A stretch of DNA of 64,000 nucleotides from Anthonomus grandis grandis (taxonomy: Eukaryota; Arthropoda; Insecta; Coleoptera; Curculionidae), in contig NC_065551.1 of assembly GCF_022605725.1 (NCBI RefSeq), forward strand, positions 2,604,001-2,668,000, in the 5' to 3' direction. Position numbers and translations under genes: made by a program. Below the pieces are notes generated by a model. It saw nothing but the letters and a program-made list of their open reading frames with translations. It made no database searches and was not told the origin of the DNA. How positions within the stretch are numbered: position 1 is the first letter of the stretch; each line of letters begins with the position of its first letter. Shown in pieces: positions 9,366-22,814 of the stretch.

Positions 9366-10441
9366 ATGCGATATCTCGGCTATCGTAAGAGCTACGACCT
9401 TGCGGATGGTCTCGTTGGATTCAGAATGACGAAACTAAGACAAAACCGTTGGAATTTTCCCGATGGCTCCCATAGAAGCCGAGATATCGACCTTCAAAGT
9501 TTGGGTTTTTTCATTTTTCGGGTATACCCCCCCGTATCGAATTTTTTCACCAATAATTGATTTTTTTCGAAATCAAACTAAGTATACCAGCGTCTTATTT
9601 GGGTCACCTAGATTACGAAAACACCGGGTTATAACAGGATCCGAGCAGAACTAAGGGAATGAGAGCACTTTGAAAATCCTGAAAAAGTCGTTTTCGACGA
9701 CCGTTTTTGAGGCCAAAAATGGGCATCAAAAATGCCATATCTCGGCTATCGTAAGAGCTACGACTTTGCGGATAGTCTCGTTGGATTCAGAATGACGAAA
9801 CTAAGACAAAACCGTCGGAATTTTCCCGATAGCTCGAGATATCGACCTTCAAAGTTTGGGTTTTTTCATTTTTCGGGTATACCCCCCCGTATCGAATTTT
9901 TTCACCAATAATTGATTTTTTTTGAAATCAAACTAAGTATACCAGCGTATTATTTGGGTCACCTAGATTACGAAAACACCGGGTTATAACAGGATCCGAG
10001 CAGAACTAAGGGAATGAGAGCACTTTGAAAATCCTGAAAAAGTCGTTTTCGACGTCCGTTTTTGAGGCCAAAAATGGGCATCAAAAATGCCATATCTCGG
10101 CTATCGTAAGAGCTACGACCTTGCGGATAGTCTCGTTGGATTCAGAATGACGAAACTAAGACAAAACCGTTGGAATTTTCCCGATGGCTCGAGATATCGA
10201 CCTTCAAAGTTTGGGTTTTTTCATTTTTCGTGTATACCCCCCCGTATCGAATTTTTTCACCAATAATTGATTTTTTTTGAAATCAAACTAAGTATACCAG
10301 CGTATTATTTGGGTCACCTAGATTACGAAAACACCGGGTTATAACAGGATCCGAGCAGAACTAAGGGAATGAGAGCACTTTGAAAATCCTGAAAAAGTCG
10401 TTTTCGACGTCCGTTTTTGAGGCCAAAAATGGGCATCAAAA
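9366..10441 (+). repeat. Three-monomer segment repeated at 52924-53999
   Basis: Monomers at 9366 (ATGCGATATC start, GATGGCTCCC), 9732 (GACTTTGCGG, 11-bp deletion) and 10087 (GATGGCTCGAG, TCGTGTATACC) recur in order at 52924, 53290 and 53645 (offset 43,558 bp). The ATGCGATATC form also starts the monomers at 15505 and 15871. At 10442 the left copy adds another monomer of the 10087 type, a local tandem duplication of a 355-bp monomer. Confidence 0.85.
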
Positions 10442-11162
10442 ATGCCATATCTCGGCTATCGTAAGAGCTACGACCTTGCGGATAGTCTCGTTGGATTCAG
10501 AATGACGAAACTAAGACAAAACCGTTGGAATTTTCCCGATGGCTCGAGATATCGACCTTCAAAGTTTGGGTTTTTTCATTTTTCGTGTATACCCCCCCGT
10601 ATCGAATTTTTTCACCAATAATTGATTTTTTTTGAAATCAAACTAAGTATACCAGCGTCTTATTTGGGTCACCTAGATTACGAAAACACCGGGTTATAAC
10701 AGGATCCGAGCAGAACTAAGGGAATGAGAGCACTTTGAAAATCCTGAAAAAGTCGTTTTCGACGTCCGTTTTTGAGGCCAAAAATGGGCATCAAAAATGC
10801 CATATCTCGGCTATCGTAAGAGCTACGACCTTGCGGATGGTCTCGTTGGATTCAGAATGACGAAACTAAGACAAAACCGTCGGAATTTTCCCGATAGCTC
10901 CCATAGAAGCCGAGATATCGACCTTCAAAGTTTGGGTTATTTCATTTTTCGGGTATATCCCCCCGTATCGAATTTTTTCACCAAAAATTGATTTTTTTCG
11001 AAATCAAACTAAGTATACCAGCGTCTTATTTGGGTCACCTTGATTACGAAAACACCGGGTTATAACGGGATCCGAGCAGAACTAAGGGAATGAGAGCACT
11101 TTGAAAATCCTGAAAAAGTCGTTTTCGACGTCCGTTTTTGAGGCCAAAAATGGGCATCAAAA

Positions 11163-12605
11163 ATGCCATATCTCGGCTATCGTAAGAGCTACGACCTTGC
11201 GGATGGTCTCGTTGGATTAAGAATGACGAAACTAAGACAAAACCGTTGGAATTTTTTCTGATAGCTCCCATAGAAGCCGAGATATTGAACTTCAAAGTTT
11301 GGGTTTTTTCATTTTTCGGGTATACCCCCCCGTATCGAATTTTTTCACCAAAAATTGATTTTTTTCGAAATTAAACTAAGTATACCAGCGTATTATTTGG
11401 GTCACCTAGATTACGAAAACACCGGGTTATAACGGGATCCGAGCAGAACTAAGGGAATGAGAGCACTTTGAAAATCCTGAAAAAGTCGTTTTCGACGTCC
11501 GTTTTTGAGGCCAAAAATGGGCATCAAAAATGCCATATCTCGGCTATCGTGAGAGCTACGACCTTGCGGATAGTCTCGTTGGATTCAGAATGACGAAACT
11601 AAGACAAAACCGTCGGAATTTTCCCGATAGCTCGAGATATCGACCTTCAAAGTTTGGTTTTTTTCATTTTTCGGGTATACCCCCCCGTATCGAATTTTTT
11701 CACCAAAAATTGATTTTTTTCGAAATCAAACTAAGTATACCAGCGTCTTATTTGGGTCACCTAGATTACGAAAACACCGGGTTATAACAGGATCCGAGCA
11801 GAACTAAGGGAATGAGAGCACTTTGAAAATCCTGAAAAAGTCGTTTTCGACGTCCGTTTTTGAGGCCAAAAATGGGCATCAAAAATGCCATATCTCGGCT
11901 ATCGTAAGAGCTACGACCCTGCGGATGGTCTCGTTGGATTAAGAATGACGAAACTAAAACAAAACCGTTAGAATTTTTCCGATAGCTCCCATAGAAGCCG
12001 AGATATTGAACTTCAAAGTTTGGGTTTTTTCATTTTTCGGGTATACCCCCCCGTATCGAATTTTTTCACCAAAAATTGATTTTTTTCGAAATTAAACTAA
12101 GTATACCAGCGTATTATTTGGGTCACCTAGATTACGAAAACACCGGGTTATAACGGGATCCGAGCAGAACTAAGGGAATGAGAGCACTTTGAAAATCCTG
12201 AAAAAGTCGTTTTCGACGTCCGTTTTTGAGGCCAAAAATGGGCATCAAAAATGCCATATCTCGGCTATCGTGAGAGCTACGACCTTGCGGATAGTCTCGT
12301 TGGATTCAGAATGACGAAACTAAGACAAAACCGTCGGAATTTTCCCGATAGCTCGAGATATCGACCTTCAAAGTTTGGTTTTTTTCATTTTTCGGGTATA
12401 CCCCCCCGTATCGAATTTTTTCACCAAAAATTGATTTTTTTCGAAATTAAACTAAGTATACCAGCGTATTATTTGGGTCACCTAGATTACGAAAACACCG
12501 GGTTATAACGGGATCCGAGCAGAACTAAGGGAATGAGAGCACTTTGAAAATCCTGAAAAAGTCGTTTTCGACGTCCGTTTTTGAGGCCAAAAATGGGCAT
12601 CAAAA
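11163..12605 (+). repeat. 721/722-bp dimer HOR, two copies
   Basis: A 366/367-bp monomer with GATATTGAACTTC and GAAATTAAAC (11163, 11885) alternates with a 355-bp monomer with ATCGTGAGAGC and TTTGGTTTTTTTC (11530, 12251). Copies are 11163-11884 and 11885-12605. The first has one extra T (ATTTTTTCTGATAG, near 11257). The copies are not identical in their 3' halves: 11710-11760 has AAATCAAAC and GTCTTA while 12440-12470 has AAATTAAAC and GTATTA. A related trimer occurs at 54000-56173. Confidence 0.8.
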
Positions 12606-15600
12606 ATGCCATATCTCGGCTATCGTAAGAGCTACGACCTTGCGGATGGTTTCGTTGGATTCAGAATGACGAAACTAAGACAAAACCGTTGGAATTTTCC
12701 CGATAGCTCCCATAGAAGCCGAGATATCGGTCTTCAAAGTTTGGGTTTTATCATTTTTCGGGTATACCCTCCCGTATCGAATTTTTTCACCAAAAATTGA
12801 TTTTTTTCGAAATCAAACTAAGTATACCAGCGTCTTATTTGGGTCACCTAGATTACGAAAACACCGGGTTATAACAGGATCCGAGCAGAACTAAGGGAAT
12901 GAGAGCACTTTGAAAATCCTGAAAAAGTCGTTTTCGACGTCCGTTTTTGAGGCCAAAAATGGGCATCAAAAATGCCATATATCGGCTATCGTAAGAGCTA
13001 CGACCCTGCGGATGGTCTCGTTGGATTAAGAATGACGAAACTAAGACAAAACCGTTAGAATTTTTCCGATAGCTCCCATAGAAGCCGAGATATCGACCTT
13101 CAAAGTTTGGGTTTTTTCATTTTTCGGGTATACCCCCCCGTATCGAATTTTTTCACCAAAAATTGATTTTTTTCGAAATCAAACTAAGTATACCAGCGCC
13201 TTATTTGGGTTACCTTGATTACGAAAACACCGGGTTATAACGGGATCCGAGCAGAACTAAGGGAATGAGAGCACTTTGAAAATCCTGAAAAAGTCGTTTT
13301 CGACGTCCGTTTTTGAGGCCAAAAATGGGCATCAAAAATGCCATATCTCGGCTACCGTAAGAGCTACGACCCTGCGGATGGTCTCGTTGGATTAAGAATG
13401 ACGAAACTAAGAGAAAACCGTTGGAATTTTTCCGATAGCTCCCATAGAAGCCGAGATATCGACCTTCAAAGTTTGGGTTTTTTAATTTTTCGGGTATACC
13501 CCCCCGTATCGAATTTTTTCACCAAAAATTGATTTTTTTCGAAATCAAACTAAGTATACCAGCGTCTTATTTGGGTCACCTAGATTACGAAAACACCGGG
13601 TTATAACAGGATCCGAGCAGAACTAAAGGAATGAGAGCACTTTGAAAATCCTGAAAAAGTCGTTTTCGACGTCCGTTTTTGAGGCCAAAAATGGGCATCA
13701 AAAATGCCATATCTCGGCTATCGTAAGAGCTACGACCCTGCGGATGATCTCGTTGGATTAAGAATGACGAAACTAAGACAAAACCGTTGGAATTTTTCCG
13801 ATAGCTCCCATAGAAGCCGAGATATCGACCTTCAAAGTTTGGGTTTTTTAATTTTTCGGGTATACCCCCCCGTATCGAATTTTTTCACCAAAAATTGATT
13901 TTTTTCGAAATCAAACTAAGTATACCAGCGCCTTATTTGGGTTACCTTGATTACGAAAACACCGGGTTATAACGGGATCCGAGCAGAACTAAGGGAATGA
14001 GAGCACTTTGAAAATCCTGAAAAAGTCGTTTTCGACGTCCGTTTTTGAGGCCAAAAATGGGCATCAAAAATGCCATATCTCGGCTATCGTAAGAGTTACG
14101 GCGTTGCGGATGGTTTCGTTGGATTAAGAATGACGAAACTAAGACAAAACCGTCGGATGTTTCCCGATAGCTCCCATAGAAGCCGAGATATCGACCTTCA
14201 AAATTAGGGTTTTTTCATTTTTCGGGTATACCCCCCGTATCGAATTTTTTTCACCAAAAATTGATTTTTTTCGAAATCAAACTAAGTATACCAGCGTATT
14301 ATTTGGGTCACCTAGATTACGAAAACACCGGGTTATAACAGGATCCGAGCAGAACTAAGGGAAACTTTGAAAATCCTGAAAAAGTCGTTTTCGACGTCCG
14401 TTTTTGAGGCCAAAAATGGGCATCAAAAATGCCATATCTCGGCTATCGTAAGAGCTACGGCGTTGCGGATGGTTTCGTTGGATTAAGAATGACGAAACTA
14501 AGACAAAACCGTTGGAATTTTCCCGATGGCTCCCATAGAAGCCGAGATATCGACCTTCAAAGTTTGGGTTTTTTCATTTTTCGGGTATACCCCCCCGTAT
14601 CGAATTTTTTCACCAATAATTGATTTTTTTCGAAATCAAACTAAGTATACCAGCGTCTTATTTGGGTTACCTTGATTACGAAAACACCGGGTTATAACGG
14701 GATCCGAGCAGAACTAAGGGAATGAGAGCACTTTGAAAATCCTGAAAAAGTCGTTTTCGACGTATGTTTTTGAGGCCAAAAATGGGCATCAAAAATGCCA
14801 TATCTTGGCTATCGTAAGAGCTACGACCTTGCGGATAGTCTCGTTGGATTCAGAATGACGAAACTAAGACAAAACCGTCGGAATTTTCCCGATAGCTCGA
14901 GATAACGACCTTCAAAGTTTGGGTTTTTTCATTTTTCGGGTATACCCCCCCGTATCGAATTTTTTCACCAATAATTGATTTTTTTTGAAATCAAACTAAG
15001 TATACCAGCGTATTATTTGGGTCACCTAGATTACGAAAACACCGGGTTATAACAGGATCCGAGCAGAACTAAGGGAATGAGAGCACTTTGAAAATCCTGA
15101 AAAAGTCGTTTTTGACGACCGTTTTTGAGGCCAAAAATGGGCATCAAAAATGCCATATCTCGGCTATCGTAAGAGCTACGACCTTGCGGATAGTCTCGTT
15201 GGATTCAGAATGACGAAACTAAGACAAAACCGTCGGAATTTTCCCGATAGCTCGAGATATCGACCTTCAAAGTTTGGGTTTTTACATTTTTCGGGTATAC
15301 CCCCCCGTATCGAATTTTTTCACCAATAATTGATTTTTTTTGAAATCAAACTAAGTATACCAGCGTATTATTTGGGTCACCTAGATTACGAAAACACCGG
15401 GTTATAACAGGATCCGAGCAGAACTAAGGGAATGAGAGCACTTTGAAAATCCTGAAAAAGTCGTTTTCGACGTCCGTTTTTGAGGCCAAAAATGGGCATC
15501 AAAAATGCGATATCTCGGCTATCGTAAGAGCTACGACCTTGCGGATGGTCTCGTTGGATTCAGAATGACGAAACTAAGACAAAACCGTTGGAATTTTCCC

Positions 15601-16602
15601 GATGGCTCCCATAGAAGCCGAGATATCGACCTTCAAAGTTTGGGTTTTTTCATTTTTCGGGTATACCCCCCCGTATCGAATTTTTTCACCAATAATTGAT
15701 TTTTTTCGAAATCAAACTAAGTATACCAGCGTCTTATTTGGGTCACCTAGATTACGAAAACACCGGGTTATAACAGGATCCGAGCAGAACTAAGGGAATG
15801 AGAGCACTTTGAAAATCCTGAAAAAGTCGTTTTCGACGTCCGTTTTTGAGGCCAAAAATGGGCATCAAAAATGCGATATCTCGGCTATCGTAAGAGCTAC
15901 GACCTTGCGGATGGTCTCGTTCGATTCAGAATGACGAAACTAAGACAAAACCGTCGGAATTTTCCCGATAGCTCCCATAGAAGCCGAGATATCGACCTTC
16001 AAAGTTTGGGTTTTTTCATTTTTCGGGTATACCCCCCCGTATCGAATTTTTTCACCAAAAATTGATTTTTTTCGAAATTAAACTAAGTATACCAGCGTCT
16101 TATTTGGGTTACCTTGATTACGAAAACACCGGGTTATAACGGGATCCGAGCAGAACTAAGGGAATGAGAGCACTTTGAAAATCCTGAAAAAGTCGTTTTC
16201 GACGTATGTTTTTGAGGCCAAAAATGGGCATCAAAAATGCCATATCTCGGCTATCGTAAGAGCTACGACCTTGCGGATGGTCTCGTTGGATTCAGAATGA
16301 CGAAACTAAGACAAAACCGTTGGAATTTTCCCGATGGCTCCCATAGAAGCCGAGATATCGACCTTCAAAGTTTGGGTATTTTCATTTTTCGGATATACCC
16401 CCCCGTATCGAATTTTTTCACCAATAATTGATTTTTTTCGAAATCAAACTAAGTATACCAGCGTCTTATTTGGGTTACCTTGATTACGAAAACACCGGGT
16501 TATAACGGGATCCGAGCAGAACTAAGGGAATGAGAGCACTTTGAAAATCCTGAAAAAGTCGTTTTCGACGTCCGTTTTTGAGGCCAAAAATGGGCATCAA
16601 AA
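12606..16602 (+). repeat. Mixed-monomer zone
   Basis: Monomers start at 12606, 12972, 13338, 13704, 14070, 14429, 14795, 15150, 15505, 15871 and 16237. The 12606 and 12972 types (TCGGTCTTC, TTTTATCATTTTTC; GTTAGAATTTTTCC) reappear at 16970/17336 and 19166/19532. 13338 and 13704 are close relatives (GACCCTGCGGATG, TTTTTTAATTTTTC). 14070 has a 7-bp deletion (TGAGAGC, junction about 14363) plus CAAAATTAGGG. Monomers 14795 and 16237 share AAAATGCC after CGACGTATG, seen near 14762 and 16204. No long internal periodicity is obvious. Confidence 0.75.
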
Positions 16603-19600
16603 ATGCCATATCTCGGCTATCGTAAGAGCTACGACCTTGCGGATGGTCTCGTTGGATTCAGAATGACGAAACTAAGACAAAACCGTTGGAATTTTCCCGA
16701 TGGCTCCCATAGAAGCCGAGATATCGACCTTCAAAGTTTGGGTTTTTTCATTTTTCGGGTATACCCCCCCCGTATCGAATTTTTTCACCAATAATTGATT
16801 TTTTTCGAAATCAAACTAAGTATACCAGCGTCTTATTTGGGTCACCTAGATTACGAAAACACCGGGTTATAACAGGATCCGAGCAAAACTAAGGGAATGA
16901 GAGCACTTTGAAAATCCTGAAAAAGTCGTTTTCGACGTCCGTTTTTGAGGCCAAAAATGGGCATCAAAAATGCCATATCTCGGCTATCGTAAGAGCTACG
17001 ACCTTGCGGATGGTTTCGTTGGATTCAGAATGACGAAACTAAGACAAAACCGTTGGAATTTTCCCGATAGCTCCCATAGAAGCCGAGATATCGGTCTTCA
17101 AAGTTTGGGTTTTATCATTTTTCGGGTATACCCTCCCGTATCGAATTTTTTCACCAAAAATTGATTTTTTTCGAAATCAAACTAAGTATACCAGCGTCTT
17201 ATTTGGGTCACCTAGATTACGAAAACACCGGGTTATAACAGGATCCGAGCAGAACTAAGGGAATGAGAGCACTTTGAAAATCCTGAAAAAGTCGTTTTCG
17301 ACGTCCGTTTTTGAGGCCAAAAATGGGCATCAAAAATGCCATATCTCGGCTATCGTAAGAGCTACGACCCTGCGGATGGTCTCGTTGGATTAAGAATGAC
17401 GAAACTAAGACAAAACCGTTAGAATTTTTCCGATAGCTCCCATAGAAGCCGAGATATCGACCTTCAAAGTTTGGGTTTTTTCATTTTTGGGTATACCCCC
17501 CCGTATCGAATTTTTTCACCAAAAATTGATTTTTTTCGAAATCAAACTAAGTATACCAGCGCCTTATTTGGGTTACCTTGATTACGAAAACACCGGGTTA
17601 TAACGGGATCCGAGCAGAACTAAGGGAATGAGAGCACTTTGAAAATCCTGAAAAAGTCGTTTTCGACGTCCGTTTTTGAGGCCAAAAATGGGCATCAAAA
17701 ATGCCATATCTCGGCTATCGTAAGAGCTACGACCTTGCGGATGGTCTCGTTGGATTAAGAATGACGAAACTAAGACAAAACCGTCGGATGTTTCCCGATA
17801 GCTCCCATAGAAGCCGAGATATTGACCTTCAAAGTTTGGGTTTTTTCATTTTTCGGATATACCCCCTCGTATCGAATTTTTTCACCAAAAATTGATTTTT
17901 TTCGAAATCAAACTAAGTATACCAGCGTCTTATTTGGGTCACCTAGATTACGAAAACACCGGGTTATAACAGGATCCGAGCAGAACTAAGGGAATGAGAG
18001 CACTTTGAAAATCCTGAAAAAGTCGTTTTCGACGTCCGTTTTTCAGGCCAAAAATGGGCATCAAAAATGCCATATCTCGGCTATCGTAAGAGCTACGACC
18101 TTGCGGATGGTCTCGTTGGATTCAGAATGACGAAACTAAGACAAAACCGTTGGAATTTTCCCGATGGCTCCCATAGAAGCCGAGATATCGACCTTCAAAA
18201 TTTGGGTTTTTTCATTTTTCGGGTATACCCCCCCGTATCGAATTTTTTCACCAAAAATTGATTTTTTTCGAAATCAAACTAAGTATACCAGCGCCTTATT
18301 TGGGTTACCTTGATTACGAAAACACCGGGTTATAACGGGATCCGAGCAGAACTAAGGGAATGAGAGCACTTTGAAAATCCTGAAAAAGTCGTTTTCGACG
18401 TCCGTTTTTGAGGCCAAAAATGGGCATCAAAAATGCCATATCTCGGCTATCGTAAGAGCTACGACCTTGCGGATGGTCTCGTTGGATTCAGAATGACGAA
18501 ACTAAGACAAAACCGTCGGAATTTTCCCGATAGCTCCCATAGAAGCCGAGATATCAACCTTCAAAGTTTGGGTTTTTTCATTTTTCGGGTATACCCCCCT
18601 GTATCGAATTTTTTCACCAAAAATTGATTTTTTTCGAAATCAAACTAAGTATACCAGCGTCTTATTTGAGTCACCTAGATTACGAAAACACCGGGTTATA
18701 ACAGGATCCGAGCAGAACTAAGGGAATGAGAGCACTTTGAAAATCCTGAAAAAGTCGTTTTCGACGTCCGTTTTTGAGGCCAAAAATGGGCATCAAAAAT
18801 GCCATATCTCGGCTATCGTAAGAGCTACGACCTTGCGGATGGTCTCGTTGGATTCAGAATGACGAAACTAAGACAAAACCGTTGGAATTTTCCCGATGGC
18901 TCCCATAGAAGCCGAGATATCGACCTTCAAAGTTTGGGTTTTTTCATTTTTCGGGTATACCCCCCCCGTATCGAATTTTTTCACCAATAATTGATTTTTT
19001 TCGAAATCAAACTAAGTATACCAGCGTCTTATTTGGGTCACCTAGATTACGAAAACACCGGGTTATAACAGGATCCGAGCAAAACTAAGGGAATGAGAGC
19101 ACTTTGAAAATCCTGAAAAAGTCGTTTTCGACGTCCGTTTTTGAGGCCAAAAATGGGCATCAAAAATGCCATATCTCGGCTATCGTAAGAGCTACGACCT
19201 TGCGGATGGTTTCGTTGGATTCAGAATGACGAAACTAAGACAAAACCGTTGGAATTTTCCCGATAGCTCCCATAGAAGCCGAGATATCGGTCTTCAAAGT
19301 TTGGGTTTTATCATTTTTCGGGTATACCCTCCCGTATCGAATTTTTTCACCAAAAATTGATTTTTTTCGAAATCAAACTAAGTATACCAGCGTCTTATTT
19401 GGGTCACCTAGATTACGAAAACACCGGGTTATAACAGGATCCGAGCAGAACTAAGGGAATGAGAGCACTTTGAAAATCCTGAAAAAGTCGTTTTCGACGT
19501 CCGTTTTTGAGGCCAAAAATGGGCATCAAAAATGCCATATCTCGGCTATCGTAAGAGCTACGACCCTGCGGATGGTCTCGTTGGATTAAGAATGACGAAA

Positions 19601-20995
19601 CTAAGACAAAACCGTTAGAATTTTTCCGATAGCTCCCATAGAAGCCGAGATATCGACCTTCAAAGTTTGGGTTTTTTCATTTTTCGGGTATACCCCCCCG
19701 TATCGAATTTTTTCACCAAAAATTGATTTTTTTCGAAATCAAACTAAGTATACCAGCGCCTTATTTGGGTTACCTTGATTACGAAAACACCGGGTTATAA
19801 CGGGATCCGAGCAGAACTAAGGGAATGAGAGCACTTTGAAAATCCTGAAAAAGTCGTTTTCGACGTCCGTTTTTGAGGCCAAAAATGGGCATCAAAAATG
19901 CCATATCTCGGCTATCGTAAGAGCTACGACCTTGCGGATGGTCTCGTTGGATTAAGAATGACGAAACTAAGACAAAACCGTCGGATGTTTCCCGATAGCT
20001 CCCATAGAAGCCGAGATATTGACCTTCAAAGTTTGGGTTTTTTCATTTTTCGGATATACCCCCTCGTATCGAATTTTTTCACCAAAAATTGATTTTTTTC
20101 GAAATCAAACTAAGTATACCAGCGTCTTATTTGGGTCACCTAGATTACGAAAACACCGGGTTATAACAGGATCCGAGCAGAACTAAGGGAATGAGAGCAC
20201 TTTGAAAATCCTGAAAAAGTCGTTTTCGACGTCCGTTTTTCAGGCCAAAAATGGGCATCAAAAATGCCATATCTCGGCTATCGTAAGAGCTACGACCTTG
20301 CGGATGGTCTCGTTGGATTCAGAATGACGAAACTAAGACAAAACCGTTGGAATTTTCCCGATGGCTCCCATAGAAGCCGAGATATCGACCTTCAAAATTT
20401 GGGTTTTTTCATTTTTCGGGTATACCCCCCCGTATCGAATTTTTTCACCAAAAATTGATTTTTTTCGAAATCAAACTAAGTATACCAGCGCCTTATTTGG
20501 GTTACCTTGATTACGAAAACACCGGGTTATAACGGGATCCGAGCAGAACTAAGGGAATGAGAGCACTTTGAAAATCCTGAAAAAGTCGTTTTCGACGTCC
20601 GTTTTTGAGGCCAAAAATGGGCATCAAAAATGCCATATCTCGGCTATCGTAAGAGCTACGACCTTGCGGATGGTCTCGTTGGATTCAGAATGACGAAACT
20701 AAGACAAAACCGTCGGAATTTTCCCGATAGCTCCCATAGAAGCCGAGATATCAACCTTCAAAGTTTGGGTTTTTTCATTTTTCGGGTATACCCCCCTGTA
20801 TCGAATTTTTTCACCAAAAATTGATTTTTTTCGAAATCAAACTAAGTATACCAGCGTCTTATTTGAGTCACCTAGATTACGAAAACACCGGGTTATAACA
20901 GGATCCGAGCAGAACTAAGGGAATGAAAGCACTTTGAAAATCCTGAAAAAGTCGTTTTCGACGTCCGTTTTTGAGGCCAAAAATGGGCATCAAAA
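16603..20995 (+). repeat. 2,196/2,197-bp six-monomer HOR, two tandem copies
   Basis: Monomers at 16603, 16970, 17336, 17701, 18067 and 18433 recur in order at 18799, 19166, 19532, 19898, 20264 and 20630. Diagnostic shared states are an eight-C tract in the first monomer, GAGCAAAAC (about 16883 and 19079), TCGGTCTTC in the second, GTTAGAATT in the third, CGGATATACC in the fourth, TTTTTCAGGCC (about 18041 and 20238), and GATATCAACC with GAGTCACC in the sixth. The first copy is one base shorter (CATTTTTGGG near 17487). Another visible difference is GAATGAGAGC (about 18726) against GAATGAAAGC (about 20923), so the copies are very recent. Confidence 0.9.
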
Positions 20996-22540
20996 ATGCC
21001 ATATCTCGGCTATCGTAAGAGCTACGACCTTGCGGATGGTCTCGTTGGATTAAGAATGACGAAACTAAGACAAAACCGTCGGATGTTTTCCGATAGCTCC
21101 CATAGAAGCCGAGATATCGACCTTCAAAGTTTGGGTTTTTTCATTTTTCGGGTATACCCCCCCGTATCGAATTTTTTCACCAATAATTGATTTTTTTTGA
21201 AATCAAACTAAGTATACCAGCGTATTATTTGGGTCACCTAGATTACGAAAACACCGGGTTATAACAGGATCCGAGCAGAACTAAGGGAATGAGAGCACTT
21301 TGAAAATCCTGAAAAAGTCGTTTTCGACGTCCGTTTTTGAGGCCAAAAATGGGCATCAAAAATGCCATATCTGGGCTATCGTAAGAGCTACGACCTTGCG
21401 GATAGTCTCGTTGGATTCAGAATGACGAAACTAAGACAAAACCGTCGGAATTTTCCCGATAGCTCGAGATATCGACCTTCAAAGTTTGGGTTTTTTCATT
21501 TTTCGGGTATACCCCCCCGTATCGAATTTTTTCACCAATAATTGATTTTTTTTGAAATCAAACTAAGTATAGCAGCGTCTTATTTGGGTCACCTAGATTA
21601 CGAAAACACCGGGTTATAACAGGATCCGAGCAGAACTAAGGGAATGAGAGCACTTTGAATATCCTGAAAAAGTCGTTTTCGACGTCCGTTTTTGAGGCCA
21701 AAAATGGGCATCAAAAATGCCATATCGCGGCTATCGTAAGAGCTACGACCTTGCGGATGGTCTCGTTGGATTAAGAATGACGAAACTAAGACAAAACCGT
21801 CGGATGTTTCCCGATAGCTCCCATAGAAGCCGAGATATTGACCTTCAAAGTTTGGGTTTTTTCATTTTTCGGGTATACCCCCTCGTATCGAATTTTTTCA
21901 CCAAAAATTGATTTTTTTCGAAATCAAACTAAGTATACCAGCATCTTATTTGGGTCACCTAGATTACGAAAACACCGGGTTATAACAGGATCCGAGCAGA
22001 ACTAAGGGAATGAGAGCACTTTGAAAATCCTGAAAAAGTCGTTTTCGACGTCCGTTTTTGAGGCCAAAAATGGGCATCAAAAATGCCATATCTCGGCTAT
22101 CGTAAGAGCTACGACCTTGCGGATGGTCTCGTTGGATTAAGAATGACGAAACTAAGACAAAACCGTCGGATGTTTCCCGATAGCTCTCATAGAAGCCGAG
22201 ATATTGACCTTCAAAGTTTGCGCTTTTTCATTTTTCGGGTATACCCCCCCGTATCGAATTTTTTCACCAATAATTGATTTTTTTCGAAATCAAACTAAGT
22301 ATACCAGCGTCTTATTTGGGTCACCTAGATTACGAAAACACCGGGTTATAACAGGATCCGAGCAGAACTAAGGGAATGAGAGCACTTTGAAAATCCTGAA
22401 AAAGTCGTTTTCGACGTCCGTTTTTGAGGCCAAAAATAGGCATTAAAAATGCCATATCTCGGCTATCGTAAGAGCTACGACCTTGCGGATGGTCTCGTTG
22501 GATTCAGAATGACGAAACTAAAACAAAACCGTTGGAATTT
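20630..22540 (+). repeat. First, partial copy of the large central repeat block
   Basis: This segment matches 25653-27563 at an offset of 5,023 bp, and therefore also 32820 onward and 39290 onward. Shared rare states in order are GATATCAACC, GAGTCACC, GAATGAAAGC, ATGTTTTCCGAT, ATCTGGGCTATC (about 21371 and 26394), TATAGCAGCG, TTGAATATCC, CATATCGCGG, AGCATCTTA, GCTCTCATAG, TTTGCGCTTTTTC and AATAGGCATTAAAAATG. The match is lost near 22540-22560, inside a chimeric monomer. Confidence 0.88.
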
Positions 22541-22814
22541 TCCCGATAGCTCCCATAGAAGCCGAGATATCGGTCTTCAAAGTTTGGGTTTTTTCATTTT
22601 TCGGGTATACCCCCCCGTATCGAATTTTTTCACCAAAAATTGATTTTTTTCGAAATCAAACTAAGTATAGCAGCGTCTTATTTGGGTCACCTAGATTACG
22701 AAAACACCGAGTTATAACAGGATCCGAGCAGAACTAAGGGAATGAGAGCACTTTGAATATCCTAAAAAAGTCGTTTTCGACGTCCGTTTTTGAGGCCAAA
22801 AATGGGCATCAAAA
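22449..22814 (+). repeat. Chimeric monomer (recombinant of two neighbours' types)
   Basis: The 5' part (AATAGGCATTAAAAATG, CTAAAACAAAAC) matches the monomer starting at 24195, whereas the 3' part (GATAGCTCCC, TCGGTCTTC, TATAGCAGCG, ACACCGAG, CTTTGAATATCCTAAAAAAG) matches the following monomer type starting at 24561. The next monomer (22815) equals 24927. The simplest reading is loss of one monomer by unequal exchange with a breakpoint about 100 bp into the unit. Confidence 0.8.

Noticed and set aside
11044..11295. 83-codon minus-strand ORF
   Set aside because: It is antisense to the satellite and unique to one monomer pair because of chance loss of stops; no supporting features.
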